Source of the DNA: an uncultured Eubacteriales bacterium
GTDB taxonomy: Bacteria; Bacillota; Clostridia; Oscillospirales; Acutalibacteraceae
Direction of reading: 5' to 3'
Assembly (NCBI GenBank): GCA_934489735.1
Contig: CAKSSR010000009.1
Location: 1-64,000, forward strand
DNA: 64,000 bases
The notes under the pieces were generated by a model. That model had not been told where the DNA came from, did not search any database, and saw only the letters and a list, made by a program, of their open reading frames with translations. Position 1 is the first letter of the stretch. Each line of letters begins with the position of its first letter. Positions 15,938 through 28,800 of the stretch are shown piece after piece. A program made the position numbers and the translations under genes.

Positions 15938-17647
15938 TTGAAATTTAGTGAGAGGTTAAATAATTATATCAATTTACTAGGATGTACGGCAAAAGACTTA
16001 AGCAATGCATCAGGTTTATCTACGGCCACATTAAGCAGGTACAGGTCAGGGAAACGCATACCGGACGTGGATTCTGAAATTTTTAAGAAAATTTACATGG
16101 CGATCATAATAATAGCCAATAGCAAGATGGCGGAGAAGTTAGATAAAAATGCAATCAAGAAAGAATTTTTAGAATGTTCGGATATTATAATGATAAATAA
16201 AGAGCAATTTAGGCAGAATCTTAATACTTTGATATCGATATTAAATATAAATATATCAAAGTTATGTCATTATATAAATTATGATACGTCGACTATATAT
16301 CGGATAAGAAATGGGACACGTCAGCCAGCAGAATTATATAAATTTGCCTGTGGGGTATCGAAATTTATTTCAGAGCAAGCAAATTTTGATAATGACAAGA
16401 ACATAGTAGCAAAACTATTGAATTGCGATATCAAAGAGTTAAGGGACGACTTGAATTATGAATCAAAAGTTAGGAAGTGGTTAATAAGTAATAAAGAAAA
16501 CAATAATTGCATATGTAAATTTTTAAATAGATTAAGTGAGTTTAACTTGAATGATTATATAAACAAGTTTAACTTTAATAATATTAAGGTACCGTCGGTC
16601 CCATTTCAAATTCCCACGTCGAAAACATATTTTGGCTTAGAAGAAATGATGGAAAGTGAGCTAAGCTTTATAAAATCTACAGTTTTATCAAAATCGATGG
16701 GAAAAGTCATAATGTATAGCGACATGCCAATGCAAGAGATGGCGAAAGATAAAGAATTTCCAAGGAAATGGATGTTCGGGATGGCATTGATGTTAAAAAA
16801 GGGACTCTATTTCAAACAGATACATAATCTAGATAGGCCTTTTGAAGAAATGATATTAGGACTGGAAGCCTGGATACCGCTTTACATGACTGGGCAAGTT
16901 TCTCCATATTATTTAAAGAACGTTCAGAACAACGTTTTTTTACATTTCCTAAAGGTTTCGGGGTCAGCAGCACTTGTAGGAGAAGCAATCGCAGGGTATC
17001 ATGATGAAGGGAAGTACTACTTGACAAAGAAAAAAGAGGAGGTATCATATTATAAGAAGAGGGCGGAAGAACTTTTAAGCAAAGCATATCCATTAATGGA
17101 CATATATAAGGAAGACAGGACAGATGAGTTAAAGGCATTATTACTTTCAAATTCGAACATATCAGGAAATAGAAGAAATATTTTATCATCGCCACCGTTA
17201 TATGTAGTTGATGAAGAATATTTAAGGAATATTCTAGAATTTTATAGGATAGATGAAGAAAAAATAAGAAAGATATTAAATTTTTCAAGGTTTCATAGAG
17301 AAATAATAGAGAAAATTTTAGAAAATAATATAATAAATGATGAAATTCAAGTACTAAGTAAGGAAGAATTTGAAAAAGAACCGGTAAAGGTTTCGTTCTA
17401 TGGAATGTTTTGCAACTTAGACTTGCCTTATACTTACGAAATGTATTTAAATCATATAGAACAAATGGAGAAATTCTCAAATAGAAACAAGAATTATTTG
17501 ATAAGTAAAAGGGATAAGTCAACATTTAGAAACTTGAACATATCTATCCATGAGAAAAATTTAGTAATTGTATCAAAAAGTAAGTTCCCGGAGATATATT
17601 TTGTCATCCGTCATCCTAAATTAAGAGACTCTATAGAAACTTTATGA
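15938..17647 (+). CDS. tandem helix-turn-helix (XRE-like) transcription regulator with large C-terminal domain
   Basis: 569 residues from TTG 15938 (GGAG nine bases upstream). Residues about 1-55 form an XRE-type HTH (LSNASGLSTATLSRYRSGKR), and a second HTH-like unit follows at about 95-140 (LCHYINYDTSTIYRIRNGTR). The remaining 400 residues are alpha-helical with no recognised domain; such two-HTH proteins with long helical sensor parts occur in Clostridia. Cytoplasmic. An inverted repeat lies just upstream and may be its operator. A heavy-metal ATPase gene follows 18 bp later in the same direction, so co-transcription is likely, but a metal-sensing role is not supported by any visible Cys/His cluster. 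Confidence 0.75.
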   Translation: MKFSERLNNYINLLGCTAKDLSNASGLSTATLSRYRSGKRIPDVDSEIFKKIYMAIIIIANSKMAEKLDKNAIKKEFLECSDIIMINKEQFRQNLNTLISILNINISKLCHYINYDTSTIYRIRNGTRQPAELYKFACGVSKFISEQANFDNDKNIVAKLLNCDIKELRDDLNYESKVRKWLISNKENNNCICKFLNRLSEFNLNDYINKFNFNNIKVPSVPFQIPTSKTYFGLEEMMESELSFIKSTVLSKSMGKVIMYSDMPMQEMAKDKEFPRKWMFGMALMLKKGLYFKQIHNLDRPFEEMILGLEAWIPLYMTGQVSPYYLKNVQNNVFLHFLKVSGSAALVGEAIAGYHDEGKYYLTKKKEEVSYYKKRAEELLSKAYPLMDIYKEDRTDELKALLLSNSNISGNRRNILSSPPLYVVDEEYLRNILEFYRIDEEKIRKILNFSRFHREIIEKILENNIINDEIQVLSKEEFEKEPVKVSFYGMFCNLDLPYTYEMYLNHIEQMEKFSNRNKNYLISKRDKSTFRNLNISIHEKNLVIVSKSKFPEIYFVIRHPKLRDSIETL

Positions 17648-17665
17648 TTATTTTGAAGGAGGTAA

Positions 17666-19558
17666 ATGTTTAGTATGGATAAAGAGCAAAAAAGTATATT
17701 AATGAGGATTATCATATCAATATTAATGCTGATTGTTTTAAATTTTATACCAATGATAAGCTGGCTTAGAATAATTTTATATATGGCTACGTATTTGATA
17801 ATAGGATTTGATATTTTGAAAGAAGCTGGCTTTGGAGTGATAAAAGGAAAGGTATTTGATGAGAACTTTTTGATGGCTGTGGCAACGATAGGATCAATTG
17901 TTTTGGCAATATATGAAAAGAGCAGCGAATTCAATGAATCGATAGCTGTTATGTTATTTTATCAAATAGGAGAGTTGTTTCAAGATTATGCAGTCGACAA
18001 GAGCAAGAAAAATATAAGTAATTTAATGGATATAAGACCGGACTATGCAAATATCGAAGAAGATGGAAGAATATCTAAGGTGGACCCAAATAAAGTATCA
18101 ATAGGCAGTACGATAGTGGTTCAACCGGGTGAGAAAATCCCAATAGAGGGAATAGTAGTAGAAGGAAATTCTTTCTTAGACATGAGTGCATTAACGGGCG
18201 AAAGCGTCCCCAAAAAGGTCGAGATCGGTAATGAAGTAATAAGTGGTTGCATCAATATGGAAGGACTTATAAAAGTTAAGACAACTAAAGAATTTGGTGA
18301 GTCAACTGTATCTAAGATTATCGAACTAGTTGAAAAGTCAAGCGAGAACAAGTCAAAATCAGAGAACTTTATAACAAAGTTTGCAAGAGTATATACTCCT
18401 GTTGTATGTATAATGGCTTTAGTGTTGGCTATTGTTCCACCGACTATTGATATCTTTTTGAACGGGACATCAACGTGGTTAGACTGGATATACAGAGCAT
18501 TGACATTTTTAGTAATAAGTTGCCCTTGTGCACTAGTTGTTAGCATTCCTTTAAGCTTTTTTGCTGGAATAGGAGGGGCAGGAAAAGAAGGAATATTGAT
18601 AAAAGGTTCGAACTTTATGGAAATACTATCGAAAATAAATGTGGTTGTATTCGATAAGACAGGGACATTGACTCAAGGAGTATTTGAAGTTAAAGGAGTT
18701 CATCATAATAAAATAGAAGATAGACAGTTATTAGAATATGCAGCTTTGGCTGAGTCATCCTCATCGCATCCAATAAGTAAGAGCCTACAAAGAGCATATG
18801 GCAAGGAAATAGATAGAAATAGAATAAAAGATGTAAAAGAGATCAGTGGGCATGGATTAATTGCCAAGGTTGATGAGGTAGAGGTGTGCGTGGGTAATGA
18901 AAAATTAATGGAAATGATAAAAGTGCCATACGAGCATTGCCATTCAGTTGGAACGATTATACATGTTGCCATAGATAAAGAATATATGGGGCATATAGTG
19001 ATATCAGATATTGAGAAACCGACATCAAAACAGGCAATATTGGAATTGAAAAAGATAGGAATAGATAAGACAATAATGCTAACTGGAGACTCTAAAGAGG
19101 TGGCAAAGAAGGTGGCAGAAGACTTGAATGTGGATGAGGCATATGGAGAAATGCTCCCTAATGACAAAGTTTTAAAACTGGAAGAGATATTGAAAGAAAA
19201 TTCTAGAAATTCTAAGCTGGCATTTGTCGGAGATGGAATAAATGATGCACCTGTATTGTCCAGGGCTGACATCGGTATAGCAATGGGAGCAGTTGGATCG
19301 GATGCAGCAATAGAAGCGGCAGACGTGGTATTGATGGACGATGACCCGTTAAAGATATCAAAAGGAATTAAGATATCAAAGAAATGCCTGGCAATAGTAT
19401 ATGAAAATATAACGTTTGCATTGGTCGTAAAGTTTTTATGTCTGGGATTCGGGGCTTTCGGCATAGCTAACATGTGGCTAGCAATCTTCGCCGACGTGGG
19501 GGTAACTGTTATAGCAATTATCAATGCGATACGTGCCTTGAATGTAAAAAGACTATAA
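17666..19558 (+). CDS. heavy-metal-translocating P1B-type ATPase (Zn/Cd/Pb class)
   Basis: 630 residues. Exports divalent metal ions across the membrane using ATP. Visible: paired N-terminal membrane segments, the phosphatase loop ALTGESVPKK, the metal site SCPCALV in a membrane helix, the phosphorylation site DKTGTLT, the SSSHPIS motif of P1B enzymes, MLTGDS, VGDGINDAP, and ADVGVTVIAIINAIR in the last helix, whose Asp is typical of Zn2+/Cd2+/Pb2+ pumps. It lacks the usual N-terminal HMA/CxxC metal-binding domain and starts directly at the first membrane helix. Ribosome site AAGGAGGT lies before two possible ATGs (17666, 17675). It ends at a strong terminator. Confidence 0.93.
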   Translation: MFSMDKEQKSILMRIIISILMLIVLNFIPMISWLRIILYMATYLIIGFDILKEAGFGVIKGKVFDENFLMAVATIGSIVLAIYEKSSEFNESIAVMLFYQIGELFQDYAVDKSKKNISNLMDIRPDYANIEEDGRISKVDPNKVSIGSTIVVQPGEKIPIEGIVVEGNSFLDMSALTGESVPKKVEIGNEVISGCINMEGLIKVKTTKEFGESTVSKIIELVEKSSENKSKSENFITKFARVYTPVVCIMALVLAIVPPTIDIFLNGTSTWLDWIYRALTFLVISCPCALVVSIPLSFFAGIGGAGKEGILIKGSNFMEILSKINVVVFDKTGTLTQGVFEVKGVHHNKIEDRQLLEYAALAESSSSHPISKSLQRAYGKEIDRNRIKDVKEISGHGLIAKVDEVEVCVGNEKLMEMIKVPYEHCHSVGTIIHVAIDKEYMGHIVISDIEKPTSKQAILELKKIGIDKTIMLTGDSKEVAKKVAEDLNVDEAYGEMLPNDKVLKLEEILKENSRNSKLAFVGDGINDAPVLSRADIGIAMGAVGSDAAIEAADVVLMDDDPLKISKGIKISKKCLAIVYENITFALVVKFLCLGFGAFGIANMWLAIFADVGVTVIAIINAIRALNVKRL

Positions 19559-19588
19559 TCATTGGGAAAAAATAAGAAATATATATGA

Positions 19589-19627
19589 CTCTGTATTGAT
19601 TTTTAAAGTCAGTACAGAGATTTTTTT
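19589..19627 (+). terminator. intrinsic terminator after the P-type ATPase
   Basis: CTCTGTATTGA...TCAGTACAGAG: 11-bp stem with one mismatch, followed by ATTTTTTT. Confidence 0.88.
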
Positions 19628-19744
19628 ATAATTTGGCAAGACAAAAAAAGAAAATGAAAAAGAATATAATGAACAATCATATATATATTGTGCACTAATA
19701 TCATTTTAATAATATAGATATATGCACAAATAACTAAAACTGAC

Positions 19745-19773
19745 TTGACACAACACATATTTATATATATAAT
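19745..19773 (+). promoter_or_regulatory. perfect-consensus promoter of the giant LRR gene
   Basis: TTGACA (19745-19750), exactly 17 bp, TATAAT (19768-19773). Transcription would begin near 19780, giving a leader of about 95 nt. Confidence 0.85.
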
Positions 19774-19798
19774 CAATACAAGTACAGGCATTTTTATT

Positions 19799-19815
19799 AC
19801 AAACTCATAGTTTGT
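19799..19815 (+). other. leader hairpin in the giant LRR gene 5' UTR
   Basis: ACAAACT-CAT-AGTTTGT, a 7-bp perfect stem with a 3-nt loop, about 20 nt after the predicted transcription start. No T-run follows, so it is more likely an mRNA-stabilising 5' stem than an attenuator. Confidence 0.5.
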
Positions 19816-19873
19816 ATAGACTTTAGCTAGGAATATCCACGTTTTTTGATTATACCATTAGGAGGTAATAAAT

Positions 19874-22800
19874 ATGAATTTGAAGTTTTTTACATTGTTT
19901 TTTATTATATTAATGACAATAGAGCTAAATATATATGCTTTGGATAATGATTGTAACGAAATTGATCTAAATAATACGAATATATGTATGGATGATAATT
20001 GTAAATTACTGACTAAAGGAATGACTGAAAAAGAAAATGATGATAACTTTGTAGAAATGTGTGACAAAATCCATCATGCTAATGAAAATGAAAAGGAAAA
20101 GCATGGGGAAAAGATGAATAAATCTAGTATAGTGCAAGGTAATGGTGAAAAAGCTAAGGATGATATTGAATATTTAAATGAAAATACTAAGTGCGTATCA
20201 ACTGAGATCGAGAATCATATAGAAGAGTTAGACCAATTTGATGGAAATAATGAGGAAAATAACAAAGAAATGTTCGCTCAGGATTTAAAGACGGCTGAAA
20301 TAGATGAAAATGATTTAATAAGTGGTAGCGATACTCAAGGATCTACAGGGACCCAAAGTGATGAAAATATAAAACTTGAAAACGAGACATTAACTATTTC
20401 AGTGGTTGGCGAAGTTACTTCAGATATGATAAGCCCATATAAGAGCGCAGTGAGAAATGTAATATTAAATGATACCGTTACAAGTATAGGAACGGAAGCA
20501 TTTTTGAATTGCAGAGCTTTGAAATCTGTAGAAGTTTCTAAGAATGTGGGAAGCATAGGAAGAGGTGCATTTGCAGATTGTACTAGCCTGAAGGAAATAG
20601 TATTTAAAGGGTTGCCTACGATAGATAAAGAGAATGTAGTATTCAGTGGACTAAATACGACTATTTATTATCCGTTAAGCGAAAGTGGTTGGCAAAGTAT
20701 AGTCAGTAATAAAAGCAGTAGTACTTATCAAGGTGCGACTAATATAGAATGGGTCGGATATAACTATTTTACTTATTGCGGAAACAAAAACCAGAACGGA
20801 GGAAGGAATTTAATAGATATAATTAATGAAGTTTCAAATTCGGAGTACGAATTAAGCATAATTAAGTCTAAAGCAGCGGATAGTAGTGGATTCGATATGA
20901 TAGACTATAGTGATGACGAAATAAATAATAATGAAAATCGAACATTACTAATCCCTAATGGCTACACAGTTTCATCAATAACTATAGAAGATGGAGTAAC
21001 AGGAATAGGAGCCAATGGCTTTAGAATGGGTGATGAAAAAATTGATGGCATAAAGGAAATTGTAATCCCGGAAAGCGTAAAATCAATAAATGAAAACGCA
21101 TTTTATGGTCTTACAAGTTTAACTTCTGTTATATTTGAAGGAAAGTTTCCAAAAGTAAGCGGGACCAATACATTTAAAGATTGCAAAGTTACATTTCATT
21201 GCAATATGCATTATTGTAATGACAAAGAGTTTATAAAATTGACTGGAGAAACTAAATGTTTTGGAGCTGAAGAAGCGAAATGGGACATATTTGGTTATTG
21301 CGGGAAAGGAAATTCAAAGATATTGAAGTGCACTTTAAAGAAAATAGAAGAAATTGGAGAGGATCATATATACAAAGCAGAGATAAATGTGGACTCTTCT
21401 TACGGCAGTGATTACTATATGGAAGATTATACTGCCATCAGGAGGTTTATACCAGAAGAATATACCAAGTATATTAAATATTTAATGCTGGACGTAAACA
21501 TAAAGAACATAGGGGACTACGCCTTTAACGGATTAAGTGCGCTTAAATGGATTATAATTAATGATAAGATTGAAAAAATAGGCAAGAATGCATTTGATGG
21601 ATGCAATCGTTTAAAAGAAATAGATTTTATTGGGGATATGCCAGAGATAGGAGAGTTTGCCTTTAAAAATATTGCAGATTCAGCAACGATTTACTACGAA
21701 AGAGGCAATACAACTTGGAATAATGCTGAAGAAAATGGTATAAATATTAATAAAAATGCAAGCTATAGAGGAGCAACTAATTTAAAATGGGCTGAGTGTC
21801 ATCATTCAAGACATAATAGTAAAGGAACTGTATATAAAAGATGGACTGAATATGACAATGGCAGTTATAAGAAGTTAGCATTCATGGGATACGGAATGAT
21901 AGTAGACGATAATAATAATGAAAGTGTTTATGGAGAGGGATACTCCCCGACAACAATAGAAATAAAAGAAGGATTGATATCTTCTGGTAAGTATTATAGA
22001 TGGACTGCTACGAAAAATGCAATTTTTGCAGATACTGTTCAAATTCTAACTGAAAATTCATTTAGAAGTAATAATTTAAGTGATATATTGTTGCCAAAAG
22101 GTTTAAAAACGATTGGGTACGCTGCTCTTTCTGATTTAAAAAGAGTTAATATTACATTTCAAAGTTATCCAACTTCTATGAACGGTTGTATGTTTGCCTA
22201 CTGGGATAGTGCAGATAGGAATAAAACTAATCCTACGATATACTATCCTATTAATAACAACAACTGGATTACAGCCAAGAGTGGGAATAAGAGAATAGTT
22301 GATAATACTTCTTTTGGAAACGGGATAAATATAAAATGGATAGGATATTGTTACTGCGGGGACAAAAGTGTTAACAACGGGGAAGATGTAAGATGCGAAG
22401 TTGAGAAAACGAGTGACGGAAGTTACAAAATGAGAATAACGGGCAAAGGAAACATTAGAGATTATGAGCTAGACGATAGAATGATTCCAGAAAGTTATTC
22501 AAAAGATGTAAGGACATTGACCGTAGATTCAGGGGTAACAGGAATAGGGGCACATGCATTTGAGAATTATAACAGCCTGAAGTCGGTAGACATAAATGGG
22601 GACTTATCAAAGATTGGCAGCAAAGCATTTTCGAATTGCCTTGAGTTAGGGACAATAGACATTGCAGGGGCATTTCCACAAGAATTTAGTGAAGATGCAT
22701 TTAACAATATTGACGTAGACGTATATTATTTATCAGACAAATGGAATAATGATAAGAAAGCACAAGAAGCGATAACGAATAACAAGCATGCAGGAGCAAG

Positions 22801-25800
22801 TCGCATAAATTGGTATAGCGACAATGTAACTGTTATTAAATGTGGGAATAAAATATATTGCTATATTTATAAGAACCAAAATAAAATGGCATTCAGGGGC
22901 AGTGGGCACATAGATAATTATACAGGTAGTAATATACTTGCGAAAAGCAAAGACATAAATGGCAAAGAAATAGATGTAAAACCAGAAGATATATATTATC
23001 TTGAGATGGAAAATGAAATACAAACTATAAGTAATAATATGCTAACTGGTTTTGTAAACTTAAAGACTATAGATACTAGCAATAAATTAATTGTTATAGG
23101 TAGAGAGGCATTCAAAAATAATAAGCTTTTAGAATCAGTAGCACTTCCAGATCAAATAAATGAAATTTATGAAAGTATATTTGAAGGATGTGAGAGTTTA
23201 AAAAATGTAAACTTCCCGAGGAATACTAAAGGAATTACTAAGGCAATGTTTAAAAATTGTAAGAGTTTATCTGAAATAGAACTACATGATGAAGTAACAG
23301 GAATAGGAGAAGAAGCATTTAGCGGTTGCAGCAGTTTAGACTATATAGAAATTCCCAAGTCAGTGACAACAATTGGCAAACAAGCGTTTGAAAGCTGTAG
23401 CGATTTAAATTCAATAAGCATCTTCGGGCAACCAAAGATAGAAGAAAATGCTTTTAAAGATTGCAAAGGTTTAAGAAAAATATACTTTTATGGAGATTTC
23501 CCTACTATAGATTCAAGTTCTTTTAAGAATATTGGTAGCAAAAATGATCCAACAATTATATATTATCCAGGAGAGAATGAAACATGGAAAGCAAAGTATG
23601 ATGAAAAGGTACTAACAGAAACATATGGAGGAGCGACAAATATAATTTGGACGCCGTATAATATCATAAATTGTGGACCGGATGACAATCCATCAAGTGT
23701 CATATGTCAATTAGTGAAAACTGATGGAGAAAATTGCTATAAAGCAAGAATAGTTAAGAATGGGGCAAGCAAAGGGGAAGAAATGAGAGATTATGAGGAA
23801 GGAAATAACATATTAACTGATACAAATTATGATAATTGTGAGATAAAATCTATAAAGATTGAAGAAGAAATATCGAGCATAGGAAACAATGCATTCAGTG
23901 GGTTTGAAAGTCTAGAGAGAATTTCATTTTACGGAGACTTTGTTACTGTAGGAGAGAATGCTTTTGGAGGAATAGGCAACAATGATCAAGCGGTTGTTGC
24001 ATATTATCACGGGGACAATGCGACATGGAGAAAGAAGTATGAAGCCAAAGAGCTTACAAGTGACTACAAGGGGGCAACCAATATAAAATGGATGCCATAT
24101 GATATGATTTATTGTGGACTAATCAGTGAAAATGAAGGAGAGAATTTGATATGTAAACTTATTTTAACTGAAGGAGGGGAATACATAGCAAAGATATCAA
24201 AGAATCAAGCTGATTCTAGTGGGAAGATGAGAGATTATAATGCAGGAATGAACATATTGAAAGGAACTGAGTTTGAATCATATAATGTTACATATGTAGA
24301 AATAGATGAAGGTGTGACAACTATAGGCGCAAATGCCTTTAATGGATTGACAAGTATTCAAAGAATTTATTTTTATTGTGACTATCCAGGAAAGGACAAT
24401 ACAGCGGAAGACAATATAGGAGAAAATGCATTCAAAGGGCTAGGAAAAAGTGACGATCCAGTTATAGCATATTATCCGGAAAATACTAGCGATAGAAATG
24501 ATGAAGCGGTACATATGTGGAACGGGATAAATGTGACAGATAAATTGACATCAGTTTTTAAAGGTGCAAGTAATATATTGTGGAAGCCATATAATAGTAT
24601 ATATTGCGGCGCCAATAGTGAAAACAATTATAGCGATTTGATCTGTAGACTGATTTATGTAAGCGGCGAGCAGGAAAATGAAGTATACATAGCGAGAATA
24701 TCAAAGAATGGATTAGCTTCTGATGGTAAGATGAAAGATTATGATACAAATAATGGAAATATAATATCATCGGATAAGGATTTTAAAGATTTTGCTAACA
24801 AAATTCAATATATAGAGATAGAAGATGACGTAAGTAGTATAGGCAAGAATGCCTTTAATGGACTGACCAACGTGAGAAAAATGAATTTTTATGGAGATTT
24901 TCTTACTATAGGCGATAATGCTTTTGTAGGTATTGGAACAAATGGCAATCCAACAGTAATATATTATCCAGGAAACAATGAGACATGGCAAGAAAAGTAT
25001 GAAGAAAATTTATTGACAAACACATATGCAGGAGCAACTAATGTAGTTTGGACGCCATATGATTCGATATATTGCGGGAAAGTAGGAAATGAAAAAGCTT
25101 TAATTTGCAAATTGATTTTAATCGGTAAGGATAATTATATGGCTGTAGTGTCAAGCAATGATAAGGAAAATGGAGAGATGTCAGACTATGAGGAAAATGA
25201 AAATATTTTTACAACATATAGTAGAAGTAAACAAAGCAGTACAGGAGCATTAGGCAATAGTGAAGGAATTGTTGAGAAAATTCACGAAATAGAAAGCAGT
25301 TTTGAGACAGGAGAAGGAGAAGAGATTCAAACTATTGATAATACCAGCATTGGGGATAAGATAAGCGTAGTAAGAATAGGAGAAGGGGTTAAATCTATAG
25401 GCAAAAATGCTTTCAGTGGATTAAAAAATTTAAGAGCTGTTGTTATAGAGGGAGAATTGAGCACGATAGGGGAAGGAGCATTTAAGAATTGTAGCAATTT
25501 AGAGGGAATTGTCTTTCTTAATGAAGCTGTAAGTAATACTTCTATTAAATCAGATGCATTTTTAAATGATTCATTTAGTTTTTATTATCCTATTGATAGC
25601 AAAATTGACAATAAATCAATGGAAGGTAAAGGCGCACAGAGAATAGACATAAAGCCATATAAGTATTGTATCAATTGCGGGGACTTCAGTATAAGCGATG
25701 GAGACAACGCTGTAGCTTTAGTAGTGCCACATGGCAACAATAAGTACAAAATAGAGATAATAGGAAGCGAAAAGGTAGGGGACTACGAAGCAAGTTATGG

Positions 25801-28800
25801 CATGTTGGACGACAGTAGCATAGAAATATCAAAGAATGACATAATTTCAATAAGCATAGGTGATGGAATAGATACAATAGGCGAAACTTCTTTCTACAAC
25901 TTTAGCGGAGTAAAAGAGATCCAGTTTAATGGAGCAATACCTAGCCAAATCGATGAGAAGGCATTTAAAGGGATAAGCAACGTAAATATCTATGTACGTG
26001 AAGACGAAGAATTCCCAACGAATGCAAAGATATATAAAAGTGCTGAAAATGTAAAGTGGTTCAAGTATTGCTATTATAACTACTGTGGATTAAAAGATAA
26101 AGACAATGGAATAGACTTAATATATAGGATTACTATTGATGATAATAATGATAATATATTGAATATATTTGGAAATGGAGAGATGAGAAATTATAATGAT
26201 GGAAATATAGTAAGTAATGAATATGAAATAAAAGCCGTAACTGTAAGTAATGGAATTAGCAATTTAGGAACAAACTTTATGAATGGTATGTCGTCTTTAA
26301 AAACGGTATCCATGATGAATAACATAACTAAGATAGGAGACAGAGCTTTTGAAAATTGTATTGGTTTAGAAGAAATAGTATTTCCAAATGATTTAGAATA
26401 TTTAGGAGGAAGTGTTTGTCTTGGATGTACTGGCTTGGAATCAGTGAAGCTTTCAAGTAAAATAAGTAAGATAAATAATAATGCATTTAACGGCTGTACA
26501 GGATTGACTAAAGTAGAACTACCGGAAAGTGTGACCAGGATAGGGGAAAATGCCTTTGAGGGTTGCACAGGTTTAACCGAATTTAAAATTCCAAGCCAAG
26601 TTGTAGCTATTGGAAATTCAGCTTTTAAAGATTGTACAAGAATTGAGAACTTTTCGTTTTATGGCAACTTTATTAAGGAAATAGGAGAAGATGCATTTGG
26701 AAAAATTGGACAAGAAAATAATGCGACGGTTATGTACTACCCAGGGGATAATTCGACATGGACTAAACAAGAATATGTTTTAAGTAATCCTAACTATAAA
26801 GGAGCAAAGAATATAAAATGGGTAGCATATATGTATGGCTACTGCGGGGACTTGAGTACAAACGAAGGTAAAGACATAATGTATGTCGTGCTAAGTAGAG
26901 ATGACAAGTATACAGTTGAAATTTCGGGAAATGGTAAGATGAGGAACTATATTTCAGGAGATTCTTTATTATTTGCTTTCAACGGGAAGAAAAATATTGA
27001 AAGTATAAAGGTAGATGAAGGAGTAACTAACATAGGTTCTAACGCTTTTTACGATTATACTTCTCTGGTTGATATAACTTTACCGAGCACTATGAATTAT
27101 ATAGGAATGTCATCGTTTGAGAACTGTAAATTGCTATCAGAAATAGAGATTTCGGAAAGAATAACTGTGATTGAAGAAAGAACTTTTAAAGGCTGTGAAA
27201 GCTTGACCAATATAAAAGGAAGTTTGAGTAACATAACGAAGATATGTAAGTCAGCTTTCCATGACTGTCTTAAGTTAAGATCTATAAGTTTTTCGGAGAA
27301 ATTGATATCAATAGAAGACAACGCATTTAAGAATTGTAAGGAAATGTATGTAAAAAATAACCCAGATGGACTTATGGTTATGGGAAGAGGAGCATTTTAT
27401 AATTGCTGCAAGTTGAGTTCGATATCAATTCCGAATGGAATAAAGAACATATTTGATGACACATTTAATAATTGTTCGAGTTTGAATGAGATAAAGTTAG
27501 CTGACAGTATCGAAAGTATAGGAAAATCTGCATTTAGTAAGTGCGTGTCAATTAAATATATGTACTTGCCAGCAAATATTAAAGAAATAAGAGAAAATGC
27601 TTTCTCATTATGTGATAATATTAAAGAAATTTACTTTAACGGAGACTTCCCCGCAATAAGTAACAATGCATTTTTAAATTTGAATACCAAGGCATATTAT
27701 AACGAAGAGATTTGGACAAGTATTGATGCTGCTAAGGCTTTAAATGATAAGAAGTATAAAGGCGCAAAGAATATAGAGTGGATTAATTATATTAAAATAA
27801 TAGAGTGCGGGAAAGCAAATCCTAAAGATGTAATTTGCAGGATAGTAAGAAGTGATAATTCTAAATATAAGGCCATATTTACTGGAATTGGAGAAATAAA
27901 AGACTATACTAAAGATAATTTACTTTTAGGAGCAGATAAGGATGTTTCTAATAGTATAATTGTTGCAGAATTTGGCGATGGAATAACAAATGTAAGTAAT
28001 TATCTATTATACGATTGGATAAATTTACAATCTGTAAAGCTTTCTGATACAATAACATGGCTAGGGAATAATAGCTTTGCTGAAAACCAGTCGTTAAAGG
28101 TTCTACATATCCTTAAAAATATAACTAGACTTGGCTCAGAAGTACTGGCGAATTGTAAAAACTTAGAGAAAATTTACTTTTATTGCGACTTCCCTCAAGA
28201 AGTGGGAGAAAATGCATTTGAAAATTTGAAGACAATTGCATATTATCCTAAAAATAATGAGACTTGGACAGCAAAAATCAATAAAAATGGTGCCGGAGCT
28301 GTGAGAATATCAGACATAGATTGGAATTACGTAGGAAGAGATGAACCAAATGACTGTAATCGGATTGCATATTGTTCCGGCGACGTGGATGAGGCAGAGA
28401 TTGATGAATCTTTGGTTAATGATGAATTAAATATTGAAGAGCATTTGGATAAGAACGAAGATAAAACAAACAGCCCTGAGCTTGATATTGAAAAGGATTT
28501 GTTATCGTCAGGTGAGAGATTGGTTGAAAATGAAAACAAATCTTTATCAAGTGATTGCATGAATGGAAATGTTGCAGAACAAAACGATGAAATCGTTGAT
28601 GAAAAATATAGAGGAGCTGAAGAAATTATTTGGGCTCAAAATGAATTTGTATATTGCGGCTTGGAAGAAGAAAATGAAGGCAAGAATGTTATATGCGAAT
28701 TCGTACCCGTGGATGACCAAAGTAACTATAAAGCAGTAATTTCTATCAATGGATCGAGTCCAAGCGGCAAAATTAAGGACTTTAATGACAATATATTAAG

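Noticed and set aside
17611..17934. Minus-strand frame over the start of the P-type ATPase
   Set aside because: Shadow of the real gene; it overlaps its signal and conserved membrane helices.
18703..19524. Long minus-strand frame opposite the P-type ATPase
   Set aside because: Mirror of a conserved coding sequence; no start signal or recognisable product.
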